Shown here: piece by piece, positions 51,166-59,532 of the stretch
Numbering within the stretch: the first letter of the stretch is position 1
How the letters are laid out: each line of letters opens with the position of its first letter
Source: Planctomycetes bacterium syqfu
GTDB taxonomy: Bacteria > Planctomycetota > Phycisphaerae > Phycisphaerales > Phycisphaeraceae
Direction: 5' to 3'
NCBI GenBank assembly: GCA_020974905.1
Contig: CP087563.1
Location: forward strand, 2,480,001 to 2,544,000
Length of the DNA: 64,000 bases
Position numbers and translations under genes: made by a program
The notes under the pieces: model-generated
The model's database searches: none
The model's input: the letters and a program-made list of their open reading frames with translations, nothing else
What the model was told of the DNA's origin: nothing

Positions 51166-51277
51166 TACAGTAGCTGTAAATATACGGCGGAAAACAACAT
51201 GACAATTGAGGCGATATATATTCGTTTATCAAAAGTCTGTACTAAATATCACTTATTCAAAGTCATAATATTTTGAA

Positions 51278-52495
51278 TTAATGCCGCACAAAAGTAGATG
51301 CCCGAATAGACATTGGGTTACTTTTGTAAAATTGTATATCAAGGTTTGCTGTAAGGCTTTGCATTTGTTGAAGGCTGCTAACAGTTTCTAAAACAATTGC
51401 AGTTGAGCCATCAGGGGGCAGGCCAATTTTTGCCTTAGTCATGTCAATTTTACAGCTGTTTGAAAAGTATATATAACCATCAGGAGCTGTTGTCCGTGTT
51501 AAATTACTTGAAAAGTAAACGTCAACACTGCCATTATTAATAGAGGTTACATTGTCAATTAATATTGAAACGGGAGGTGACTGACCTTGTAACATAAAAT
51601 TAAAATCAAACATCAACCCCACTCTACCATTGCTTTCTATCAAGCAGTTTCTAACGAGAATATTTGATAGTGGCGATGTTGAAGTGTTGGGTTCAAAGTC
51701 AATTCCTGATCGGGGATCTGCACCTTGCGTATTACGTATGATCGTATTTTCGACAATTAATTTGTCAACACTGACAACACTAATACCTTGTCGGCAATGA
51801 CTTTCACAGACAACATCTCGAATGTGGATGTTTGTGCTAAGTTCTGGAAAGGAACTATAGTCGTTTGAATCATCAGGCCGTTTCCATCTACCTGAACCAA
51901 TATATATACCATCTCCACCACTTTCATTAAGTAGCAAACCTTCAACGGTCACATTATCGCTACCTAGAATTGTTATGTTGTGACGCCATTCAGAATGATT
52001 GGCTTGATACTCAACAGAAGCATAGTCAACCCGATGCATCTGAAAAGTTGCACCGTATCCACTTAAATGTACATTCTCGCAATTACGAATGGTAAACAAA
52101 GCATCAGCAACGCCTTGAAACGAACCTTTACGAGCTTTGATAACGACATCTTTAGCAAAAACCAATTGAAGATCACTGCGCAAATACAGTGGTTCTACAA
52201 TCCAATCAGTAGCCATCTTGGGGACAACCAAAACAGCAACGCCAGAATCTATGGCATCTTGAAGTATCGACGTTGCGTTATCAGCATCAAATCCCCACCA
52301 TGCGGCACTAGCGATATTCCTTTGCCCATTAGATACCTCTGATACTGCTAATGCATTGACTTGACTAATCGTTGAGTCTTCAAGGAAATCATGAACAGAT
52401 TGATTTACAACAATCTGCCCCATACAGTCATTTACTACAATAATTTGCATGATGGCAATAACAACCATCAGAATACTCAATGGGACCGCCTTCAC
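51278..52495 (-). CDS. Secreted parallel beta-helix protein (paralogue 2)
   Basis: A 405-residue paralogue of the neighbour, very similar from the signal peptide on: ILMVVIAIMQIIVVNDCMG, then VHDFLEDSTISQ and IASAAWWGFDADNATSILQD. The same helix landmarks occur (FLRSD/YLRSDLQLVFAKDVVI, ESGGDGIYIGSGRWKRP, SGIDFEPN). The mature N-terminus after the Cys-Met-Gly is shared, and Cys there raises the possibility of a lipobox-like end, though the context is not canonical. It lies 112 bases from paralogue 1 and 525 from paralogue 3. Function as for the family: an extracellular polysaccharide-acting enzyme, substrate unknown. Confidence 0.82.
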   Translation of the reverse strand: MKAVPLSILMVVIAIMQIIVVNDCMGQIVVNQSVHDFLEDSTISQVNALAVSEVSNGQRNIASAAWWGFDADNATSILQDAIDSGVAVLVVPKMATDWIVEPLYLRSDLQLVFAKDVVIKARKGSFQGVADALFTIRNCENVHLSGYGATFQMHRVDYASVEYQANHSEWRHNITILGSDNVTVEGLLLNESGGDGIYIGSGRWKRPDDSNDYSSFPELSTNIHIRDVVCESHCRQGISVVSVDKLIVENTIIRNTQGADPRSGIDFEPNTSTSPLSNILVRNCLIESNGRVGLMFDFNFMLQGQSPPVSILIDNVTSINNGSVDVYFSSNLTRTTAPDGYIYFSNSCKIDMTKAKIGLPPDGSTAIVLETVSSLQQMQSLTANLDIQFYKSNPMSIRASTFVRH

Positions 52496-53020
52496 ACTAA
52501 ACTCCTATTTTATAAACAATAAACGTTTAAGTACATATTTTAAAAGTATAAATCACACAGTAAACCACAGTATTTTCCGTATAACACATACATAAGCAAT
52601 ATACTCATTAGGCAAAGAAAATATAATCTAACACATCGGAGTCTAATCACCGTATGGTATATTTTATAGCATTCCAACCAACAACAGAAAACAACAGACA
52701 CCGTAAGCATTAAATGAACCGCAAACACTATTCATTTAAATTTTAAAATATTGCTATTAACATTTTGTAGATAAAATAATTTTCTCACGGCATTCACAAG
52801 TTAAGAGCATCAAAAATGAACGTTATTTTTTACTTTTAATCAGCCAAAAAATTGTTTTTACTGGCCTGGTCTAATCTATTTCCTCATGTAAATTCGCGAT
52901 CAAGAATCATCCGTGATTAACATAAAAATTTATAATTATTCACCATCATCACCCAGACATTGTGTGACACATCAAAAACATTTTAATAACATAAACCACT
53001 AATCAATTATATACTCTTAT
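52496..53020. other. AT-rich spacer between beta-helix genes
   Basis: This 525-base spacer is strongly AT-rich. A 62-codon open frame on the minus strand (52540-52728) is Cys- and Tyr-rich and has no similarity I recognise. No promoter, terminator or repeat stood out. It could hold the promoter of paralogue 2. Confidence 0.4.
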
Positions 53021-54235
53021 TTATTTGTGCGAGTCAGACAATGTTGGGTTACTTCTATTAAATTGCACATCAACACTGGTCATCTCCTGCATCGTTTTCA
53101 GATTTTCTGGCTTATCTAACACTAAAACTGTTTTAGCACTAGGCGGCATGCCAATACTCACATCTTTCATATCAAAATTGCACGTATCAGAAAAGTAAAT
53201 ATAACCTTCAGGCGCAGTGTCTAGAGTCAATTTGCTCGATAAATAGACTTCTGCACGTTTATTGTTTTTTACTGTTACGCCGTCAAAGACGATCGAAACA
53301 GGAGCCGAGTAATTTTTCTTCAAGTGACGTGTATCAAAAAGTATCCCAGCCCCGCTATTATTTTCAATCAAGCTGTTTTTAATCAAAATATTTGCTAGAC
53401 GTGCAGTGGGATTATTGGGTTCAAAATCGATACCAGCCTGTGGATTTACACCGTCAGAATTACGAAGAACCGTATTTTCAATTAACAGATTATCAACACT
53501 TATAATACTAATACCTTGGCGATAACTTTTATTACAAACTACGTCGCGTATCTGAATGTTTGAACTATATAATGATGCGCCTTTTTTGATTTTTGGATAA
53601 CCGGCACGCCGCCACTTACCCGATCCTATATAAATACCATCTCCACCGCTCTCCTGGAAGGTCAGCCCTTGTACAGTCACATTATCACAACCAAAAATCG
53701 CCAATGTATGTCGCCATTCAGAGCGTTTTATCTGGTAAACTTCAGAAGTATAATCCGTTCGATGCATCTGAAACGTTGCTCCGTATCCACTTAAATGAAC
53801 GTTTTTGCATCCACGCATTGTAAACAAACAGTCCGCCACGCCACGAAATGATTCTTTACGTGCCATGATGACCACGCCATCAGCAAAGACAATTTTCAGA
53901 TCACTGCGTAAAAATATCGGATCAACAATCCAATCTGATTTCATTTTAGGGACAACAAGAACTGCCACCCCAGAATCGATGGCTTTCTGGAGAATACTTG
54001 TTGAATTTTTGGGATTAAAACCCCACCAAGCTGCGCTGGCAATATTACGATTACCCTTATTAGTCTGCGAAACTGCTTCTGGGTTTGGAGCGTAAATCGA
54101 TGGGTCTTTGAGAAATTCAGAAACCGCCTCATCTATCATTGGTTTACCAACGCAATTGTTTTGATAAACCAACAGGCTGGCAGGTACGATTAACAATAAT
54201 AGGTTTAGAACGGACAATTTTATATAAAATAACAT
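53021..54235 (-). CDS. Secreted parallel beta-helix protein (paralogue 3)
   Basis: A 404-residue paralogue of the two proteins downstream. ATG 54235 (MLFYIKLSVLNLLLLIVPAS) is chosen because it gives a signal peptide and the same length as the others; an ORF extension to 54268 adds 11 residues. Landmarks: IASAAWWGFNPKNSTSILQK, FLRSDLKIVFADGVVI, FQESGGDGIYIGSGKWRR and SLIENNSGAGILFD. It is the first of the three tandem copies and lies 78 bases from pseudopilin 6. It is somewhat less similar to the other two than they are to each other by eye. Confidence 0.82.
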   Translation of the reverse strand: MLFYIKLSVLNLLLLIVPASLLVYQNNCVGKPMIDEAVSEFLKDPSIYAPNPEAVSQTNKGNRNIASAAWWGFNPKNSTSILQKAIDSGVAVLVVPKMKSDWIVDPIFLRSDLKIVFADGVVIMARKESFRGVADCLFTMRGCKNVHLSGYGATFQMHRTDYTSEVYQIKRSEWRHTLAIFGCDNVTVQGLTFQESGGDGIYIGSGKWRRAGYPKIKKGASLYSSNIQIRDVVCNKSYRQGISIISVDNLLIENTVLRNSDGVNPQAGIDFEPNNPTARLANILIKNSLIENNSGAGILFDTRHLKKNYSAPVSIVFDGVTVKNNKRAEVYLSSKLTLDTAPEGYIYFSDTCNFDMKDVSIGMPPSAKTVLVLDKPENLKTMQEMTSVDVQFNRSNPTLSDSHK

Positions 54236-54312
54236 TACATAATTTCCATATAGAATAGCGTTGGTCATTTTTGACGAAATGACTGATTTGTAAACAGTAA
54301 TAAAACTAAAAA

Positions 54313-54999
54313 TTATGGGAGCCAGAGCAAAGTATCTTCATCTTTGTCTTTAATAGGATTGTCACCATGCCGTATAACATGGCCATCTAAGAATAAGACA
54401 TTTAAACGATCGTTATGACGATATTCCAGAGTATTTTCTGGCTGATCTGGTCGTATATATGCATTAATACCGACTCCCCACTCAGAAAACCACAAGGCTT
54501 TAGAGGGTTGTGTATATTCAGCAAATTTCCTGAAATTATAGCCGGTAAAATATCGACCGCCTGTGCCGGTATTACCCGCATAACTGGTATAGCGATCACT
54601 TCCCCTATCCACTGAAGCCCAGTCATTATCAGATGGGCAAAATAAAATCTGCCAAGAGGTTTTACTCGTCCTGCCAGTGAGTAATGCTGTAGAGGTATAC
54701 TCTGGCACATTAAGCAAATCTCTAAAATCCTTATTCCGCCACCAATGATCAGCAGCATATGAATTAGTCTTATAACTAGCAGAACCCCAGATAAATGGAA
54801 GTATATCCTTATAAGTCATGTAGTATTGCGATCCACCGAGTCCGAACTGCCTTAAATGATTCGAACATTGTAGCGCACGCGCGGATTTACGAGCGGCGGA
54901 TAAACCAGGCAATAGGATTGCAATCAATATTGAAATAATACTGATTACGACCAGCAACTCAATCAAAGTGAATCCGTTTATATTTTTAGATATGACCAT
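54313..54999 (-). CDS. Type II secretion-like pseudopilin (6), H-x9-DG type
   Basis: A 228-residue pseudopilin: [31 protein letters not shown], then [19 protein letters not shown]. The C-terminal [13 protein letters not shown] matches H-x9-DG exactly. ATG 54999 is chosen because GGAG lies 6 bases upstream; the longer frame to 55089 puts a 30-residue extension before the leader. Gly is at -1. It is followed by three beta-helix genes and preceded by a LacI regulator, all on the minus strand, which makes this the clearest regulator-pseudopilin-enzyme cassette in the window. Confidence 0.91.
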   Translation of the reverse strand: MVISKNINGFTLIELLVVISIISILIAILLPGLSAARKSARALQCSNHLRQFGLGGSQYYMTYKDILPFIWGSASYKTNSYAADHWWRNKDFRDLLNVPEYTSTALLTGRTSKTSWQILFCPSDNDWASVDRGSDRYTSYAGNTGTGGRYFTGYNFRKFAEYTQPSKALWFSEWGVGINAYIRPDQPENTLEYRHNDRLNVLFLDGHVIRHGDNPIKDKDEDTLLWLP

Positions 55000-55265
55000 T
55001 GATATCTCCAATTTTAACACTCTTGCCACGCAAGCCCTAGTCTTGTGCGTCTGAACAACTAAACATGCAGGAAACGCTTTACTGCTCATTCCTGCAATAG
55101 ATAATTAATATCCTCAGGAGACAAACAAATCAACTAAATATTTAACAAAACAATTACTAAACATTTAAAGAGCAAAATTGTATCCTAACACCGCATTAAC
55201 ATTCACTAACTCACCAGACATTCAGGGTTAATTCGCAAATCTTGCAGTCAGAGGATTCGATCGCA

Positions 55266-56285
55266 TTAACGGTTTACATAACCACTCGTATCGTAAGCGC
55301 GCATTTCAGTTTTAATACAAGCGCCAAAGTGCGAAAAACGATTGTTTGGATCAACTAAACGCCAAAGGTATTCAACTGCCAGCACCCCACTACTTTCGAT
55401 ATCAAAATAAACCGAGCAAGGCTTACGCCCCTTCTTGTCGGTATACCCCATATCGTCAAATCCAACCACGGATAAATCCTCGGGAACAGACACCCCCATC
55501 GACTCCAGCAGATTCAACACCTCAATGGCGATGCCGTCATTGGTAGTAAATACTGCCGTAACCCCCTGTTTAAGCAATGACTTGATAGATTTTATTTTAC
55601 TGGCCTTTGTCGCAGTACGATCATAAAGTTCCGTCGGGAACACACTGGCGTCTAGTAATCGAGCCCGATCTCGAAAACCTTGCTCGCGCAGCTTGTTCCA
55701 GAAATAGGTTCGCTCTGGTTCAAGGAACCCCAACTGTTGATGTCCCAAGTTGATCAAGTATTCAGCCACTTGACTCCCCCCCAGGTAATCATCCCGACAG
55801 ACAAAGCTATACTGGTAATGCTCGGGAATTCGCCCGAGTACCACCATCGGGATATTTCGCTTTGCCAGCCAATCAATGTATCCGTCAGACTGGGTCGGTG
55901 ATGAAAGCAACACCCCGTCAACATGACCATCATCAATTGACTCCTGGAGCAGCATGTTGTTTTCGACCTTTGGAATACCAGCAAAGAAACTGATTTGATC
56001 CCCACTCGCTGCAATAGCCCGTCGAATGCTGTTGATCCGACGGCGTTGAATCGGATATTTTAAAACATCATCGTTCTGAGAATGAGGGACCACTAATGCT
56101 GCACACCGAGATCGTGATGCAGCCTTGGGACGCCCTACCGTCCGATGCGTATATCCCAGTTCGCTAATTGCTCGTTCTATCCGTTTTCGTGTTTCAAGCC
56201 GGAGACTTGCACGGTTATTAAGCATTGATGAGACAGTGCTTGGAGACACATTAGCATGCTTTGCAACATCACGAAGCGTAGGCAT
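55266..56285 (-). CDS. LacI-family transcription regulator
   Basis: A 339-residue LacI regulator. The helix-turn-helix is at residues 3-45 (LRDVAKHANVSPSTVSSML, RLETRKRIERAISELGY), and the sugar-binding domain holds DGVLLSSPTQSDGYIDWL, RDDYLGGSQVAEYLINLGH and SVPEDLSVVGFDDMGY. ATG 56285 is preferred because AAAGGAT lies just upstream; 56303 is possible. It heads a minus-strand cluster with pseudopilin 6 and three beta-helix proteins, which it probably controls in response to an oligosaccharide. Confidence 0.92.
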   Translation of the reverse strand: MPTLRDVAKHANVSPSTVSSMLNNRASLRLETRKRIERAISELGYTHRTVGRPKAASRSRCAALVVPHSQNDDVLKYPIQRRRINSIRRAIAASGDQISFFAGIPKVENNMLLQESIDDGHVDGVLLSSPTQSDGYIDWLAKRNIPMVVLGRIPEHYQYSFVCRDDYLGGSQVAEYLINLGHQQLGFLEPERTYFWNKLREQGFRDRARLLDASVFPTELYDRTATKASKIKSIKSLLKQGVTAVFTTNDGIAIEVLNLLESMGVSVPEDLSVVGFDDMGYTDKKGRKPCSVYFDIESSGVLAVEYLWRLVDPNNRFSHFGACIKTEMRAYDTSGYVNR

Positions 56286-56653
56286 TTTAAAGGATCCTTT
56301 CAATTACAATCACCAAGAAAGTCCTGATCTGAGAATTATTGCTATTCTATTACAAAACATTTAACAAACATTTTAATGCAATTCACAAACAAAACAATAC
56401 GCTTAACGCAACAACCCAAAATCTCAGAACAGATTGAAGCCCCCTCTCAAACCAATCCAGGATTTATGTGTAAAAGTCCTGATCGTAGACACATTTTGAA
56501 AGGCAGATCACCTTCGAATTCAACCGGTCTTGCACTGTAACCCCATATAAAAAAGGCCCGGCCTTTCCAAAGAAAAGTGCCGAGCCATTCCGGGGGCAGT
56601 GTTATTGCATCCAATGTATCCGTCCTACCTGCCCATGTAAGCAACCAGTACCC
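56286..56653. other. Intergenic region before integrase debris
   Basis: This ~370-base gap lies upstream of the LacI gene. Its left part is AT-rich and should hold the LacI promoter. Its right part holds a minus-strand terminator hairpin at 56547-56566. No gene is recognisable. Confidence 0.45.
56547..56566 (-). terminator. Rho-independent terminator for the integrase remnant
   Basis: On the minus strand AAAGGC-CGG-GCCTTT is followed by a run of six T (56554-56549). It lies about 90 bases beyond the integrase stop, in the right orientation to have ended that transcript. Confidence 0.6.
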
Positions 56654-56935
56654 TCATCCCTTGAAGGCAGAATCCGGCAACGCATTGACCGCCCCATTGA
56701 CGTCGAGCAAGGCGGGATCGGTGTAGAAGTTGGTGGTCAGTTCGATCCGTCTGTGCTGCATGGCAGCTTGGACCACGCGGGGATGTACACAGGCAACGGC
56801 CAAGTGGGTGCCGAAGGTGGGCGAAGGGCGTGGATGTCGACGACTCGGCTACGCGTCGGTTTGGGAGATTCCCGCCGCTTGGCAGTCAGCATCGAAGACG
56901 CGGAGCGGTTGCCCTCGGCATTGTTGCTGATGGCA
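56654..56935 (-). pseudogene. Tyrosine recombinase (integrase) C-terminal remnant
   Basis: On the minus strand three frames in succession give VFDADCQAAGISQTDA, then SRVVDIHALR, then TFGTHLAVACVHPRVV, QAAMQHRRIELTTNFYTDPA and LLDVNGAVNALPDSAF with a stop at 56654. This is the order of the C-terminus of planctomycete-type phage integrases: HALRHTFGTHL box (Arg-His), then MQHRRIELT, then the Tyr nucleophile in NFYTDP. A one-base loss at the RHTF box and another shift upstream break the frame. The N-terminal domain is missing. Confidence 0.75.
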
Positions 56936-57032
56936 ACAGCCACTAGATTGGCACAATGCCGGTTCAAGTGCAAAGCATGGACGGATGCGGCAACCATGGA
57001 AGCCCATGTGACTGTGACGGGCCTGTGGCTCG

Positions 57033-57850
57033 ATGTGGAAGGTAAAAGCGTCCAGCCGGCGGAGTTCCGCAAAGCCATTCCTACGTGGGAAGCCCAAACG
57101 TGTCAGCGTGCAACGCTCTGAATACTCGCCAGAGCAGAGACTGGCCTTTGCGCAACTGATGCGGCAACGAAATTGGAATGCTGCGGTGGCAGCCAAGCGT
57201 TTCGTGGTGCACTCCAACACGATTCGTAAATGGACCAGAGCAATCGATGGGCAAGAAAAAATCCTAGTCGCTTCTACCGCAGGTGTCCTGGAATCGCATG
57301 GACGATATGGTTCGTTGGACTGTGCATGAACTGCACCAGTTGTGCCCTGAACCTGAAATGGGCATGAAAACCATCGCCATGCAAATGGTTCGCTCAGGCA
57401 TTCAAATCAGTCGATAGATATGTCCAACACATCCTACGCGAAACCAATCCACAAAAGACCCAGAAAAACCAGGAAGCGTGGGCCCAAATTGAATCCAGCA
57501 AAAGGTGTTGCGCCTTACTATCCGCTGACGCCTTCAGCATCCAATCAAAACCTGGCACATGGACATCATGACATTCCGAGTCTCTGGACCACCCACTTCG
57601 CCGTTGCCGTGCTGGATGCGCAACACGACGGCTACTATGTCTGTGTGCTTATCGCCGTCAGGCACTTAACTCGCAACAGATGGTTCAATTGGTGACGGAC
57701 ACGACCAAGAAACATGGCGTACACGCCAATCTGATTACAGACCACGACGTTCAATTTCGCTACAAGTTCAAGGTGGGCTTAAAGTCGCTAGGCATCAAGC
57801 ATGTGCGAGGCCAAGTCCGCACAATGCTGCGTGACTACAGCTTCTTACGG
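57033..57850 (+). pseudogene. IS3-like transposase remnant B
   Basis: The plus-strand frames, broken by at least three shifts, read SEYSPEQRLAFAQLMRQRNW and AAVAAKRFVVHSNTIRKW (HTH), then VRWTVHELHQLCPEPEMG, an interrupted ISR stop, then LNPAKGVAPYYPLTPSAS, and finally MVQLVTDTTKKHGVHANL with ITDHDVQF, which holds the second DDE Asp. The last catalytic Glu and the tail are missing; the copy ends where pseudopilin 7 begins on the other strand. It is a sibling of remnant A at 46955. Confidence 0.8.
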
Positions 57851-58633
57851 ATAGTTAACAGCAAACAAACGCTTCCATGTATCGATTCCCGCACTGCCAT
57901 CGAGCGTGATATCCACTTCTTCAATGGCAAGTGTCCTTACGTGAAAATCTGCAAAACAAGCATTAAGGGTTTGACCATGCACAGGCCCAACGACCTGATT
58001 CGCACCGTTATAAAGCGACCTGTAATCCGGACACACGCCCGTACCAAAGTCATTTGTCAATTCCCGCTCAATCAAGCCAACCTTGGATGAAGGACTTAAA
58101 AACTGCTCTGGCAATAGTGGACCAACGACTTCATTCTGATTCGCACGCGTTTTACTTCCTGCAACGCCCCACATACCATTCCATGGTTTACCATTACCCG
58201 CTGTCGAACGAACCGTCGAGATCATGTTGTAGGAATTGATCGGAGCTGTGGACCCCGGACTGGAAGTATAAGCATCATGAGCTTGACAGCGTAATTGAGA
58301 AAAAGTGTGCTGCGAGCCTTTATAGCCTCCCTTGATATAGTCCTTCTCTGTCATCATCACATACCAATGGTAACTATCGATTGGATCATAAGCCGGCCAG
58401 GGCCAATAGTGAAAATCATTAATATAGGTCCCCACCGCGGTCCCCAACTGGCGTAATGTGGTCGCGCACTTGATCCTTTGAGCAGCCTGTCTTGCATTGG
58501 CCAATGCCGGTAACAAAATAGCTATTAACAACACGACGATCGAGATCACCACCAACAACTCGATAAGTGTAAATCCAGAACGAATATCCAACCTCGTCTT
58601 TGAATGCTTTAGGCGCCCGTCAGTCGACAACAT
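57845..58633 (-). CDS. Type II secretion-like pseudopilin (7)
   Basis: A 262-residue pseudopilin with a longer leader ([19 protein letters not shown]), then [23 protein letters not shown] and [19 protein letters not shown]. Gly is at -1. Near the C-terminus [17 protein letters not shown] follows the H-x9-D pattern with Phe-His in place of Gly-His. Its 3' end directly abuts transposase remnant B, but the C-terminus seems complete. It follows the LamG gene by 74 bases on the same strand, at the end of the cassette headed by the LacI regulator at 62526. Confidence 0.88.
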   Translation of the reverse strand: MLSTDGRLKHSKTRLDIRSGFTLIELLVVISIVVLLIAILLPALANARQAAQRIKCATTLRQLGTAVGTYINDFHYWPWPAYDPIDSYHWYVMMTEKDYIKGGYKGSQHTFSQLRCQAHDAYTSSPGSTAPINSYNMISTVRSTAGNGKPWNGMWGVAGSKTRANQNEVVGPLLPEQFLSPSSKVGLIERELTNDFGTGVCPDYRSLYNGANQVVGPVHGQTLNACFADFHVRTLAIEEVDITLDGSAGIDTWKRLFAVNYP

Positions 58634-58707
58634 GGCTTACTCCAATTCATAAATTACGTCCTTGTGCTTCAAATCACACGGCATCAAGATCAACCGTTAC
58701 TTCATGG

Positions 58708-59511
58708 CTAATTATTCAACTTCCGTAAAGGCAAGTATTCGGCATGCTTCTTCACTTCATCTTGCCCCAAAGCTCTTTTGTAGATAGCGATTTCATCAAA
58801 GAGCAACCGGAACGACCCAACACCCATTTTCCCATACCCAACAATAAGCGACCGGGGCTTTTTATATTCAAAATATTTTCCTGAATATGCTGCCTCGCCA
58901 GCCAGCTTCCCATCAACATAGACTTTCATAATCTTGCCGTCCCACGTACAAACGAGATGCATCCAGACGTCCTTTTCAAGGGGAACCTGGTTGCCGTGCG
59001 CAATCATTTGCGGAACCTGAACACCTGTCCCTAAAACAAAGTAAACACATCCTCTTTTGTCAATAAGAATTCGCCAGCCTTCTCTATAACCACGATTACC
59101 AATAATCGTTCCATTAACAACACCTTTGCTTCCTTTTATACTCCCATAACCCTTCCATTTAAGGTATGCCTCGACAGAAAACATGCCGTCTTGGGGCTCA
59201 AAGCTGTTCGCTTGAATATAGCTGTCATCAAACATCATCGACTTTGTGGACGCCCATCGCCCCTTCTCCTCTATCCCGCCTTTGTTGACTGCGCCCTTAC
59301 CTGCGGAACTATCTGACTTGGCAATATTTTCAACACTGTCTGATTCACCGCCCTCAAAATCATAGTAAACCACAAGGTCCTTATCGGATAATATTTTTTC
59401 TTTGAAAGCATTCCACCCCTCAACACTTTCGCCAAAACAAACCTGCGAAACTATGAACAGGCAAAACACAATCACAGACAACATCACCATATTTTTATTA
59501 TTGAACGACAT
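58708..59511 (-). CDS. Secreted LamG/concanavalin-like protein
   Basis: A 267-residue secreted protein with a signal peptide (MVMLSVIVFCLFIVSQVCFG). The rest is one LamG-type jelly roll: LVVYYDFEGGE at the start, FSVEAYLKWKGYGS, WMHLVCTWDGKIMKVYVDGK and the ending FDEIAIYKRALGQDEV. Such domains bind sugars; no catalytic residues are expected. It lies 21 bases after the beta-helix gene, in the same operon, so it may help bind the same polymer. Confidence 0.85.
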   Translation of the reverse strand: MSFNNKNMVMLSVIVFCLFIVSQVCFGESVEGWNAFKEKILSDKDLVVYYDFEGGESDSVENIAKSDSSAGKGAVNKGGIEEKGRWASTKSMMFDDSYIQANSFEPQDGMFSVEAYLKWKGYGSIKGSKGVVNGTIIGNRGYREGWRILIDKRGCVYFVLGTGVQVPQMIAHGNQVPLEKDVWMHLVCTWDGKIMKVYVDGKLAGEAAYSGKYFEYKKPRSLIVGYGKMGVGSFRLLFDEIAIYKRALGQDEVKKHAEYLPLRKLNN

Positions 59512-59532
59512 TCAACATGCTCCAAACTCTAA

